DNA of 64,000 bases, taken from contig CAVYEZ010000002.1 in assembly GCA_963767685.1 (NCBI GenBank), forward strand, positions 1 through 64,000. Direction: 5' to 3'. The notes below the pieces were generated by a model. That model was not told the origin of the DNA, searched no databases, and worked only from the letters and a program-made list of their open reading frames with translations. Position numbers and translations under genes: made by a program. Numbering within the stretch: position 1 is the stretch's first letter; the number at the start of each line of letters is the position of its first letter. This document shows, piece after piece, positions 25,030 through 32,383 of this stretch. Origin of the DNA: Trebonia sp963767685 (GTDB lineage Bacteria; Actinomycetota; Actinomycetes; Streptosporangiales; Streptosporangiaceae).

Positions 25030-27081
25030 CTATAGCAGGTCGGGCTGCTCCCACTGACCGCCGAGCACGTGCTGGCCGAGGAACGCGAAGATCGTCTCGT
25101 ACCAGGCCTTGACGTTGCCCGGCTTGAGTACCCAGTGGTTCTCGTCCGGGAAGTAGAGGAACTTCGCCTCTTTGCCGTGCAGCTTCAGGTCGGACCACAG
25201 CCGCAGCGCCTCGCCGACCGGCACCCGGTAGTCGCGGTTGCCGTGGATCACCAGCATGGGCGTGGTGATGTTGTCGATGTTCAGGTGGGGCGAGTTCTTC
25301 TCGTACCGGCCCGGATCGGTGAGCGGCTGGCCGAACTCGCGCTGCCAGAACTGAGGGCCGTCGGTGGTGCCGAACATCTGGTCGAGCGCCCAGAGCCCGG
25401 CGTGGCTGACGATCGCCCGGAACCGCCCGGTGTGGCCGGCGATCCAGTTCGCCATGTAGCCGCCGTAGGAGCCGCCCATCATGGCCGTCCTGGTCGCGTC
25501 GACGTCGTCCCGGCCGACGACCGCGTCGGTGATGGCCATGATGTCGGCGTAGGGCCGCGGGCCCCATTCCTGGTAGCCGCGGGCGATGAAGTCCCGGCCG
25601 TAGCCGGTGGACAGCGCCGGGTCGGGCAACAGCACCGCGTAGCCGCGCGCGGCCGCCAGCCACGGGTTCCACCGCCACTGCCAGCCGTTCCAGCTCGACA
25701 CGGGGCCGCCGTGGACCCACAGCAGCAGCGGCGCGGGGCTGGCGCCGCTGGCGTCGTCCGGCAGTACCAGCCAGCCGCGGACCGGGTGGCCGTCGTCGGC
25801 GGTCGCGGTTACCTCGGTGACCCGCCCGGGAACCCGGGTGACCGCACCCGGCGCGTCCAGGCGGACGACTTCCCCGGTGACCAGGTCGATGCGGACCGGG
25901 GCGGGCGGCTCGCTGATCGCGTCCCGCAACGCGTACAGCGCCGTGCCGTCCGGGGCGGCGCACAGGTTCGTGTAGTGCGCGTCGTCGCTGGTCATCCTGG
26001 AGACCTGGCCGCTGGCGAGGTCCACCGCGAACACGGGCCTGCGGCCGGCGTCGTCGGCGGTGAAGTAGACGGTTCCGCCCGCAGGATCCCAGGCCGGACC
26101 GCCCGGCCTCCGGTCGAAGCCGGGCAGCAGGTCGGTCCCTCCGGGGAACAGCACCAGGGTGCTGTCCCCGGGCGCGTCCAGGGTGTCGTGCGCCTCGCGG
26201 AGGCAGACAATGCGGTCACCGTCCGGCGCGAACACCGGGTCGCCGTAGTCGAACCCGGGGCTGGCGTCGCGGTCGGCTTCGCCGGCGGCGGAGACGGCGG
26301 TACGCGAGCCGGAGGCGACGTCGATGGTGACCAGCTCCGAGTGCGCCTGCACACCGTCCCGCCAGCGCCACCAGCCCGCCGCCACCGTCGTGCCGTCCGG
26401 GCTCAGCGCGATCGCCTGCTCGGCCAGGGCCCGGCCGGCATCCGGGGCGAGGTCCCTGAGGGCGTCTGCGCCGCCCGCGCCGCCAGGGGCGACGACGGCG
26501 GCGAAGACCCGCAGGTCGTCGGGTCCGAGATCGTGGTCCCAGTACCGCACGGGAAGGCTGTCGTGCAAGATCGCGCTGACCCCGGCGTCTTTCCTCGCCT
26601 GTCGCCGCCGCTCGTCCTCGGCGACTGTGGTCATCGTGCCCGGCAGGGCCGGCCCGGTCACGATTACCCTCGGCGCGCCGGCCGCCGTCTCCGCGTCCGC
26701 GATGCCGCCGGGCAGGGCGGCCGCCTGCCTGGCTTCGCCGCCGCCGGCCGGCAGCAGCCAGAGCGCCGCCTGGTCGTCGGCGTCCCCGCCGTTGCCCGCG
26801 CTGTCCGGTCGCTCCGGGTCCGGGCGCTTGGTCGTGAACAGCAGCGCGCCGTCGGGCAGGAACCGCGGGTTTCCCTCGCCGTCGGCCGACCTGGTCAGCC
26901 TGGCCGGCGGGCCGCCTGCCGTGTCGATCCGCCAGATGCTGGTGACGTACTTCTTCTTGTCCGGGCTCAGGGACTGGACGGCGGCCGCCAGCCAGGTGCC
27001 GTCAGGCGACAGCCGGAAGCCGGTCACCCGCGGGATCGCGAGGTAGTCGTTCAGGTCGTGGAACGGCGCGTCCGCGGTCAC
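25030..27081 (-). CDS. S9-family prolyl-oligopeptidase-type serine peptidase
   Basis: A 683-residue cytosolic-looking peptidase without a signal peptide. Residues 1-420 form WD40/beta-propeller-like repeats with several SPDGT motifs. The C-terminal alpha/beta-hydrolase has the nucleophile in GGSYGGYMAN (S538), Asp in HGNRDYRVP (D617) and His in DENHWVLKP (H649). Families of this kind resemble acylaminoacyl- and dipeptidyl-peptidases; the substrate is unknown. The catalytic domain ends near the C-terminus, so the protein is complete. Confidence 0.9.
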   Translation of the reverse strand: MTADAPFHDLNDYLAIPRVTGFRLSPDGTWLAAAVQSLSPDKKKYVTSIWRIDTAGGPPARLTRSADGEGNPRFLPDGALLFTTKRPDPERPDSAGNGGDADDQAALWLLPAGGGEARQAAALPGGIADAETAAGAPRVIVTGPALPGTMTTVAEDERRRQARKDAGVSAILHDSLPVRYWDHDLGPDDLRVFAAVVAPGGAGGADALRDLAPDAGRALAEQAIALSPDGTTVAAGWWRWRDGVQAHSELVTIDVASGSRTAVSAAGEADRDASPGFDYGDPVFAPDGDRIVCLREAHDTLDAPGDSTLVLFPGGTDLLPGFDRRPGGPAWDPAGGTVYFTADDAGRRPVFAVDLASGQVSRMTSDDAHYTNLCAAPDGTALYALRDAISEPPAPVRIDLVTGEVVRLDAPGAVTRVPGRVTEVTATADDGHPVRGWLVLPDDASGASPAPLLLWVHGGPVSSWNGWQWRWNPWLAAARGYAVLLPDPALSTGYGRDFIARGYQEWGPRPYADIMAITDAVVGRDDVDATRTAMMGGSYGGYMANWIAGHTGRFRAIVSHAGLWALDQMFGTTDGPQFWQREFGQPLTDPGRYEKNSPHLNIDNITTPMLVIHGNRDYRVPVGEALRLWSDLKLHGKEAKFLYFPDENHWVLKPGNVKAWYETIFAFLGQHVLGGQWEQPDLL

Positions 27082-27092
27082 GTAACCGTCCT

Positions 27093-28355
27093 TCAGCTAG
27101 CGTCGGTGATCATGACCGTGCCGACGGTCGTGTTGGTTGCCTCGTCGATGAGGATCAGCCCGCCGGTCAGCCGGTTGCGCGAGTACGGGTCGACGAAGAG
27201 CGGCTGCGTCACCCGCATCCGGATGCGGCCGATCTCGTTCAGGCCGAGGCGCGTCGCCGACTCGTCGCGGTGCAGGGTGTTCACGTCGATCCGGTACAGC
27301 AGGTCACCGACGATGCCCTTGACGGTCCTGGTGGTGTGCTTCACGATCAGCCGCGACCGCGGGGTGAGCGGCCGTTCCGCGCTCATCCAGCAGACCATGC
27401 CCTCGATGTCCTGCGCCGACCTGGGCCGGTTGTTCGGCCGGCAGATCAGGTCGCCGCGGGAGATGTCCACGTCGTCCTCGAGCAGCAAGGTCACCGACAT
27501 CGGCGGGAACGCCTCGGCGACCTCCCTGCCCGCGAGGTCGATCCGGCTGATCCGCGTGCGGAAGCCCGACGGCAGGTGGAGCACCTCGTCACCCGGCTTC
27601 AGCACGCCGCCGGCCACCTGGCCCGCGTAGCCGCGGTAGTCGTGCAGTTCCGGGTCGCTGCTCGCGTGCGGCCTGATCACGTACTGCACCGGGAATCGCA
27701 CGTCGATGAGGTTCCGGTCCGAGGCGATGTGCACGTGCTCCAGGTGGTGCAGCAGCGAAGGGCCGTCGTACCAGGGCATGTTCGCGCTCCGCTCGACGAC
27801 GTTGTCGCCGTTCAGCGCGGAGACCGGGATGAACGTGAGGTCGGCGATGTCGAGCTTGGTCGCGAACTTCGAGAACTCGGTGCAGATGTCCTCGAAGACC
27901 TGCTGGTCGTAGCCGACCAGGTCCATCTTGTTCACCGCGAGCACCAGGTGCGGCACGCGGAGCAGCGTGGTCAGGAAGGCGTGCCGCCGTGACTGCTCGT
28001 TGAGGCCGTTCCTGGCGTCGACCAGGATGATGGCCAGGTCGGCGGTCGAGGCGCCGGTCACCATGTTCCTGGTGTACTGAATGTGGCCGGGCGTGTCGGC
28101 GATGATGAACTTGCGCCGCGGCGTGGCGAAGTACCGGTAGGCGACGTCGATCGTGATGCCCTGCTCCCGCTCGGCCCGCAGGCCGTCGGTGAGCAGCGCG
28201 AGGTTCGTGGTCTCTTCGCCCCGGTCGCGGGAGGTGCGCTCGACGGCCTGCAACTGGTCTTCGAAGATGGCCTTCGAGTCGTAAAGCAGCCGCCCGATCA
28301 AGGTGGACTTACCGTCGTCGACCGAGCCGGCGGTGGCGAACCGCAGAATATCCAC
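27093..28355 (-). CDS. cysN: Sulfate adenylyltransferase subunit 1 (GTPase)
   Basis: A 420-residue regulatory GTPase that drives APS formation by CysD. GTPase motifs are GSVDDGKSTLIGRLL near residue 10, DTPGH (87-91) and NKMD (142-145). Elongation-factor-like beta-barrel domains follow. No C-terminal APS kinase is fused, unlike mycobacterial CysNC. The ATG overlaps the cysD stop by one base. Sulfate activation here feeds either cysteine synthesis or PAPS use. Confidence 0.95.
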   Translation of the reverse strand: MDILRFATAGSVDDGKSTLIGRLLYDSKAIFEDQLQAVERTSRDRGEETTNLALLTDGLRAEREQGITIDVAYRYFATPRRKFIIADTPGHIQYTRNMVTGASTADLAIILVDARNGLNEQSRRHAFLTTLLRVPHLVLAVNKMDLVGYDQQVFEDICTEFSKFATKLDIADLTFIPVSALNGDNVVERSANMPWYDGPSLLHHLEHVHIASDRNLIDVRFPVQYVIRPHASSDPELHDYRGYAGQVAGGVLKPGDEVLHLPSGFRTRISRIDLAGREVAEAFPPMSVTLLLEDDVDISRGDLICRPNNRPRSAQDIEGMVCWMSAERPLTPRSRLIVKHTTRTVKGIVGDLLYRIDVNTLHRDESATRLGLNEIGRIRMRVTQPLFVDPYSRNRLTGGLILIDEATNTTVGTVMITDAS

Positions 28356-29266
28356 TAGAAGTAGCCCTCCCGCTTGCGGTCTTCCATCGCTGCCTCGCTG
28401 GTCCGGTCGTCGGCCCGGGTCTGGCCGCGCTCGGTGATCCTGGTCGCGGCGACCTCGGCGATCACTTCGCCGACGGTGGCGGCCGTGGAGGCGACCGCGC
28501 CGGTGATGGTCATGTCACCGACCGTCCGGTACCGCACGCTGGCGGTGAACGTCTGCTCGTCTTCCGACCGCGTCAGGTACGGGTTGTCGGCCAGGAGGAT
28601 GCCGTCCCGTTCGAACACCACCCGCTCGTGGGCGTAGTAGATGGAAGGGATCTCCAGGTTCTCCCGCTCGATGTACGACCAGACGTCAAGCTCCGTCCAG
28701 TTCGACAGCGGGAAGACCCGGATGTGCTCGCCGCGCCTGATCCGCGTGTTGTACAGGTTCCACAGCTCGGGGCGCTGGTTCTTCGGGTCCCACTGGCCGA
28801 ATTCGTCGCGGAAGGAGAACACGCGCTCCTTCGCGCGCGCCTTCTCCTCGTCCCGCCGGGCGCCGCCGAAGAGCGCGTCGAACCGGTGCTCCTCGATCGC
28901 GTCGAGCAGCGTCACCGTCTGCAGCCGGTTCCTGCTCGTCCACCGTCCGGTCTCTTCGATGGCGCGGCCCTGGTCGATCGAGTCCTGGACGCTGGCGACG
29001 ATGAGCCTGACGTTCAGCTCGGCCGCCCGCTTGTCGCGGTAGTCGAGCACCTCGGGGAAGTTGTGCCCGGTGTCCACGTGCATGACCGGAAACGGGATGT
29101 GCGCCGGGGTGAAGGCCTTCGCGGCCAGCGCGAGCATGACGATCGAGTCCTTGCCGCCGGAGAACAGCAGCGCGGGACGCTCGAACTCGGCCGCGACCTC
29201 ACGCATGACGTGGATCGACTCGGCCTCAAGGACGTCGAGCTGTGACAACAGGTAATCAGATCGCAT
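28355..29266 (-). CDS. cysD: Sulfate adenylyltransferase subunit 2
   Basis: A 303-residue PP-loop ATP sulfurylase subunit that makes APS from ATP and sulfate. The PP-loop SGGKDS is at 36-41. HVDTGHNFPEVLDYRD, FDALFGGARRDEEKARAKER and LDVWSYIERENLEIPSIYYAHER follow. The frame extends upstream but the protein starts MRSDYLLSQLDVLEAESIH, overlapping the end of cysQ by 11 bases. The C-terminus DRKREGYF is typical. Confidence 0.95.
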   Translation of the reverse strand: MRSDYLLSQLDVLEAESIHVMREVAAEFERPALLFSGGKDSIVMLALAAKAFTPAHIPFPVMHVDTGHNFPEVLDYRDKRAAELNVRLIVASVQDSIDQGRAIEETGRWTSRNRLQTVTLLDAIEEHRFDALFGGARRDEEKARAKERVFSFRDEFGQWDPKNQRPELWNLYNTRIRRGEHIRVFPLSNWTELDVWSYIERENLEIPSIYYAHERVVFERDGILLADNPYLTRSEDEQTFTASVRYRTVGDMTITGAVASTAATVGEVIAEVAATRITERGQTRADDRTSEAAMEDRKREGYF

Positions 29267-30188
29267 GCGTGGCTTCCCTGATGGCGTTGAGCAAGACCGG
29301 TGCGATTGCCGGCAGGCATACCAGGATATCTGGCAGCAGCGGATCCTCCTGGTTGTAGACGACCGGGCTGCCGTCGATGCGGGACACGTGGAAGCCACGC
29401 TGCCTGGCTACCGCCGCCGGCGCGGCCGTGTCCCACTCGTAGAAGCCGCCCGAGTGCAGGTACACGTCGTTCTCGCCCAGTACTACCGTGGCAACCTTGG
29501 CGCCAGCTGAACCACAGGGGACGAGGTCGGCGTGTATTAGTGTTGCGACTTCTTTGACCAGCTCGCTCGCTCGGCTGCGGCTGACCACCATTCGCAGCGG
29601 GCGCTGCGCGCCCGGACCGGGGGATATTCCCCCCGGCGCTCCTTCGGAAGGCCGGTGGGAATATCCCCGGCGGTCCGGTCGCTCCGCTTCCCCGTCCGCT
29701 TGCGAGGCCGACTTGGCGACTGTCGAGAGCACACGGTTTTGCGCCGGCAGGGCCACAGCGCCGGCAACCAGGTCTCCTGTCCCTGCTGCCGCGGTACCCG
29801 TCCCTGACAATTGCTCCCCGGAGGCTGCCGCAATCCCGGTCGGTTGCCATTGCTCCCGGGGCGCTGGCGCATTGCGGGACCAGAGGGCTACATGGACGGC
29901 CCAGTCTGTTCTGCCTGGGTCACCGAACTCGCGGGTGCCGTCTAGGGGGTCGACGATCCATACCCTGTCGGCGGACAGTCGGGCCTTGTCGTCGATGCCC
30001 TCTTCTGACAGGACGGCGTCGTCCGGACGTTCCCTGGCCAGTTCCGCCATCAAGAACTCATGGGACTGGCGATCGCCGGCGTTGCGCAGGACGTCGGGGT
30101 CTCCGCCGCCGGCGCGAAGCGTGAGCAGCAGGTGTCCGGCTCGCTCCGCCAAGTCGGCCGCTAGGGCATGGTCGTCAAGGGCCGGCAA
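29256..30188 (-). CDS. cysQ: 3'(2'),5'-bisphosphate nucleotidase (CysQ-type) with inserted segment
   Basis: An inositol-monophosphatase-fold enzyme, 310 residues, likely to dephosphorylate PAP/PAPS beside cysDN. Metal ligands lie in LSEEG (E62, E63) and IVDPLDGT (D80-T85), with the last Asp in GGFYEWDTAAPAAVA. Homologues are nearer 250-270 residues. The surplus is a Gly/Ala/Pro-rich segment between about residues 110 and 195. It contains an in-frame 67-base palindromic DNA element at 29612-29678. The TTG start is supported by GGAGGAG seven bases upstream. Activity is plausible because the insert lies in a variable region. Confidence 0.85.
   Translation of the reverse strand: MPALDDHALAADLAERAGHLLLTLRAGGGDPDVLRNAGDRQSHEFLMAELARERPDDAVLSEEGIDDKARLSADRVWIVDPLDGTREFGDPGRTDWAVHVALWSRNAPAPREQWQPTGIAAASGEQLSGTGTAAAGTGDLVAGAVALPAQNRVLSTVAKSASQADGEAERPDRRGYSHRPSEGAPGGISPGPGAQRPLRMVVSRSRASELVKEVATLIHADLVPCGSAGAKVATVVLGENDVYLHSGGFYEWDTAAPAAVARQRGFHVSRIDGSPVVYNQEDPLLPDILVCLPAIAPVLLNAIREATHAI
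29612..29678. repeat. Palindromic element in frame inside cysQ
   Basis: Arms of about 26 bases (29612-29637 and 29651-29678) pair with one mismatch and small gaps around CTCCTTCGGAAG-type loop sequence. The inner arm contains GGGGATATTCCCC. The element encodes a Gly/Ser/Pro-rich stretch without breaking the frame. No second copy was seen in the window. Confidence 0.75.
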
Positions 30189-30332
30189 GTGATCTCCTCC
30201 GGAGGGTTACAACTCTCTCGAACCCGTAACGACGCCAGGGCCCGCAATCTTCCGCCCCGCCGGCTGCGCCGCGCCTTCGCCCGAAATCGCCCCCGGCCCG
30301 TGCGCCGAGCGCAGGACTTCGCCTGCCCGTAG

Positions 30333-30914
30333 CTAAACCGGGTCGGTGTGGTACTCGTTCTGGGCCTCGGTCAGGCCCTTGGTGATCAGGGCCTCGACGG
30401 CGTCGGCGCAGCGGTCGAGCGCGAACGGGAGTTCCTTGCGCTCCGCGGCCGAGAAGTCCTTCAGGACGAACGCAGCCGCGTCCATGCGGCCGGGCGGGCG
30501 GCCGATGCCGAAGCGGGCCCGGTAGTAGTCCCGGGTGCCGAGCGACGACGTGATGGAGCGCAGGCCATTGTGGCCGTTGTCGCCGCCGCCCAGCTTCAGG
30601 CGCACCGCCCCGAAGGTGACATCGAGCTCGTCGTGAATAACCACCAGTCGTTCGGGAGAAAGCTTGTAAAAGCTCAGCAGCGCGGAGACGGGGCCACCGG
30701 AGAGGTTCATGTACGAGTGCGGCCGGGCCAGCGTCACCGGCTGGCCGGACAGCCGGCCCTCGGCGATGTCGTTGCGGGTGCGGTGCGCCTTGAACCGGGC
30801 GCCGACCCGGTCGGCGAGCAAGGTGAGGACCATCTGCCCGGCGTTATGCCGGTTGCCCGCGTACTCCGGCCCCGGGTTACCCAGTCCGGCGATGATCCAG
30901 CGCTCGTCCGTCAT
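30333..30914 (-). CDS. pth: Peptidyl-tRNA hydrolase
   Basis: A 193-residue Pth that releases peptides from prematurely dropped peptidyl-tRNA. GLGNPGPEYAGNRHNAGQM contains the catalytic His at residue 23. RPHSYMNLSGGPVSALLSFYK, VIHDELDVTFGAVRLKLGGGDNGHNGLRSI and YYRARFGIGRPPG are diagnostic. ATG start. It is the last gene of the glmU-prs-rplY-pth order, separated from rplY by a perfect hairpin. Confidence 0.97.
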   Translation of the reverse strand: MTDERWIIAGLGNPGPEYAGNRHNAGQMVLTLLADRVGARFKAHRTRNDIAEGRLSGQPVTLARPHSYMNLSGGPVSALLSFYKLSPERLVVIHDELDVTFGAVRLKLGGGDNGHNGLRSITSSLGTRDYYRARFGIGRPPGRMDAAAFVLKDFSAAERKELPFALDRCADAVEALITKGLTEAQNEYHTDPV

Positions 30915-30931
30915 GTGCGGGTCCCCGCGTG

Positions 30932-30965
30932 CCGGCGGGGCGCGGGTGAACCCGCGCCCCGCCGG
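30932..30965 (-). terminator. Perfect hairpin between rplY and pth
   Basis: Two 16-base arms pair perfectly around a 2-base centre (30932-30947 and 30950-30965). There is no T run on the minus strand. It could attenuate read-through into pth or protect the rplY message. Confidence 0.6.
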
Positions 30966-30977
30966 TCTCGCGTGGTC

Positions 30978-31610
30978 TTACTCGGCCTCGGCCTCGGCGG
31001 GCGCCTCGGCGCCCTCGCCCTCGGCGGCCTCGCCCTCGGCGGCCTCACCCTCGGCGGCCTCACCGAGGTCGACGGCCTGCGCGCCGAGCACGTGCAGCAC
31101 CAGGGCCTCGGGGTCGGTCACGAGCGTGGTGCCGTCCGGCAGCGCGATGTCCCCGGCGTGGACGGAGGTCCCGATCTCCATGCCCTCAACGTCCACGTCC
31201 ACGCCGTTGGGAAGGTGCGTCGCCTCGGCCTCGACGGCGATCTGCACCAGCTGCTGGTCGAGCAGGCCGCCGGGGAACACGTCGCCGGTCACCCGGACCG
31301 GGATTTCAACGGTGACCTTCTCGCCGTGGCGCACCTCGATCAGGTCGACGTGCTCGATGTCGCCCTTGATGGCGTGGCGCTGCACGGCCTTCGGCAGCGC
31401 GAGCGTCGCCCGGCCGAGGCCCTCAAGCCGGATCAGCGCGTTCGGCGTCTTCAGCGCGATCATCAGATCGTGCTCCGGCAGGCTGAAGTGGCGGTTCTCT
31501 GCGCCCTGGCCGTACATGACAGCAGGCACACGACCCGCCCGGCGGGTACGGCGGGACGCCCCCTTGCCGAACTCGGTGCGTGGCTCGGCTTCGATACGGA
31601 CCTCAGGCAC
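30978..31610 (-). CDS. rplY: 50S ribosomal protein L25 / general stress protein Ctc
   Basis: A 210-residue CTC/TL5-type L25 that binds 5S rRNA. The N-terminal L25 domain begins VRIEAEPRTEFGKGASRRTRRAGRVPAVMYG. The C-terminal TL5 domain contains FPGGLLDQQLVQIAVEAEATHLPNGVDVDVEGM. The last 30 residues are a Glu/Ala/Gly-rich tail built of EGEAA repeats. The frame start at 31610 is accepted. A long regulatory-looking intergenic region lies upstream. Confidence 0.95.
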   Translation of the reverse strand: MPEVRIEAEPRTEFGKGASRRTRRAGRVPAVMYGQGAENRHFSLPEHDLMIALKTPNALIRLEGLGRATLALPKAVQRHAIKGDIEHVDLIEVRHGEKVTVEIPVRVTGDVFPGGLLDQQLVQIAVEAEATHLPNGVDVDVEGMEIGTSVHAGDIALPDGTTLVTDPEALVLHVLGAQAVDLGEAAEGEAAEGEAAEGEGAEAPAEAEAE

Positions 31611-31804
31611 GGTCAGTCACTCCTCGTTGGGTACATTGATGCGCCAGCGAAGTCTAGCCGGCAGCCCGTCCCTGGGATGACGCCCTCATGCAACGTCCCC
31701 ACTTTGGCACGGAGGCAACGCGGTTCGCGGTTCGCGGTTCGCGGAGCCGGCCGCCCTTCACAATCGCAAGGATTTCATTAGATGTAAATCAATCATCGTA
31801 TGAG

Positions 31805-31820
31805 CGTGAAAGTTTTCACG
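31805..31820. promoter_or_regulatory. Rex-like dyad upstream of rplY
   Basis: CGTGAA-AGTT-TTCACG has the same architecture as the Rex box at 24196 but with C/G instead of T/A at the ends. Weaker pairing (ATGA..TCAT) extends it outward. It sits about 195 bases before rplY in an AT-rich block. It could be a degenerate Rex site or an operator for another factor. Confidence 0.4.
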
Positions 31821-31943
31821 ATCATTTCAGCTCGAACCCACGATATCCGGCGGGAACCACAAAGGGTATTACGTGGCTGCGAGAAGGTTTATAGCTCAGC
31901 ATCTCCATAAGCCGACACATATAGGCGCACGGCCAACTTCTGC

Positions 31944-31985
31944 CAAGTGCGTGCGGCTGCGGAAGTCCGCAGCCGCACGCACTTG
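31944..31985 (-). terminator. Perfect 20-bp hairpin after the hexapeptide-repeat gene
   Basis: The arms 31944-31963 and 31966-31985 are perfect complements with a 2-base centre. The hairpin begins 21 bases after the stop of the repeat gene on the minus strand. No long T run follows. It most likely ends that short transcript. Confidence 0.75.
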
Positions 31986-32006
31986 CATCACTCCTAGCCG
32001 GAGAAC

Positions 32007-32213
32007 TTAGAGTTCGCCGCCCGCTTCGTCCTCGGGGCCAACAGTGTTCTCGGGCCCCACGGTGTTCTCAGGGCCAACCGTGTTCTCGGGCCCCACGGTG
32101 TTCTCAGGGCCCACGGTGTTCTCAGGGCCCACGGTGTTCTCAGGGCCCACGGTGTTCTCAGGGCCGACCGTGTTCTCGGGAGCAGCCGCGTTATCTGCCG
32201 GCAATTCACTCAT
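32007..32213 (-). CDS. Small acidic protein with eight PENTVG hexapeptide repeats
   Basis: A 68-residue protein not assignable to a known family. It starts MSELPADNAAA, runs through eight consecutive PENTVG units, and ends PEDEAGGEL. There is no Cys, signal peptide or membrane segment. Repeats differ only at third codon positions (Thr ACC/ACG/ACT, Val GTG/GTC/GTT, Gly, Pro). The ATG at 32213 has AAAGGA about 9 bases upstream, and a strong hairpin follows the stop. It lies 170 bases downstream of a SARP regulator on the same strand. Other frames across the 18-base repeat are also open, and a plus-strand frame (VFSGPT) is equally synonymous, so the coding strand rests on the start signal, the compact flanks and the terminator. 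A structural peptide or peptide-product precursor is possible; no modifying enzyme is nearby. Confidence 0.55.
   Translation of the reverse strand: MSELPADNAAAPENTVGPENTVGPENTVGPENTVGPENTVGPENTVGPENTVGPENTVGPEDEAGGEL
32035..32183. repeat. 18-base tandem repeat array
   Basis: Eight 18-base units (GTGTTCTC followed by variable GGGCCCACG-type sequence on the plus strand) stand head to tail. Substitutions fall every third base. Being contiguous, without spacers, it is not CRISPR. Confidence 0.9.
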
Positions 32214-32383
32214 GTTTCCCGTCCTTTCAACATCCGGCACACAGGCGTATGCCGGAAGCCCCTTTTCATCCCATCCTGCCAGGGAATGCTGCGCCTGGCA
32301 CGCGTTCGTAAGCCTAGTGGCGACACGACACGATAATCACACGATCACGGCAAATGGTGTGAGCTGCGGCACTTAAGAGATGC

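Larger units (their letters stand above)
31611..32006. promoter_or_regulatory. Intergenic region upstream of rplY
   Basis: About 395 bases without a gene. From the left it holds the rplY leader, a triple tandem TTCGCGG repeat (about 31727-31748), an AT-richer block 31770-31910 that likely contains the rplY promoter, an operator-like dyad at 31805-31820, and a perfect 42-base hairpin at 31944-31985. No conserved small ORF or RNA was recognised. Confidence 0.5.

Noticed and set aside
32035..32183. CRISPR-like array
   Set aside because: The 18-base units are contiguous with no spacers and encode a regular hexapeptide.
32044..32376. Plus-strand frame with VFSGPT repeats
   Set aside because: It is also synonymous across the repeats, but lacks a ribosome site and turns into unremarkable sequence afterwards. 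The minus frame fits better, though not with certainty.
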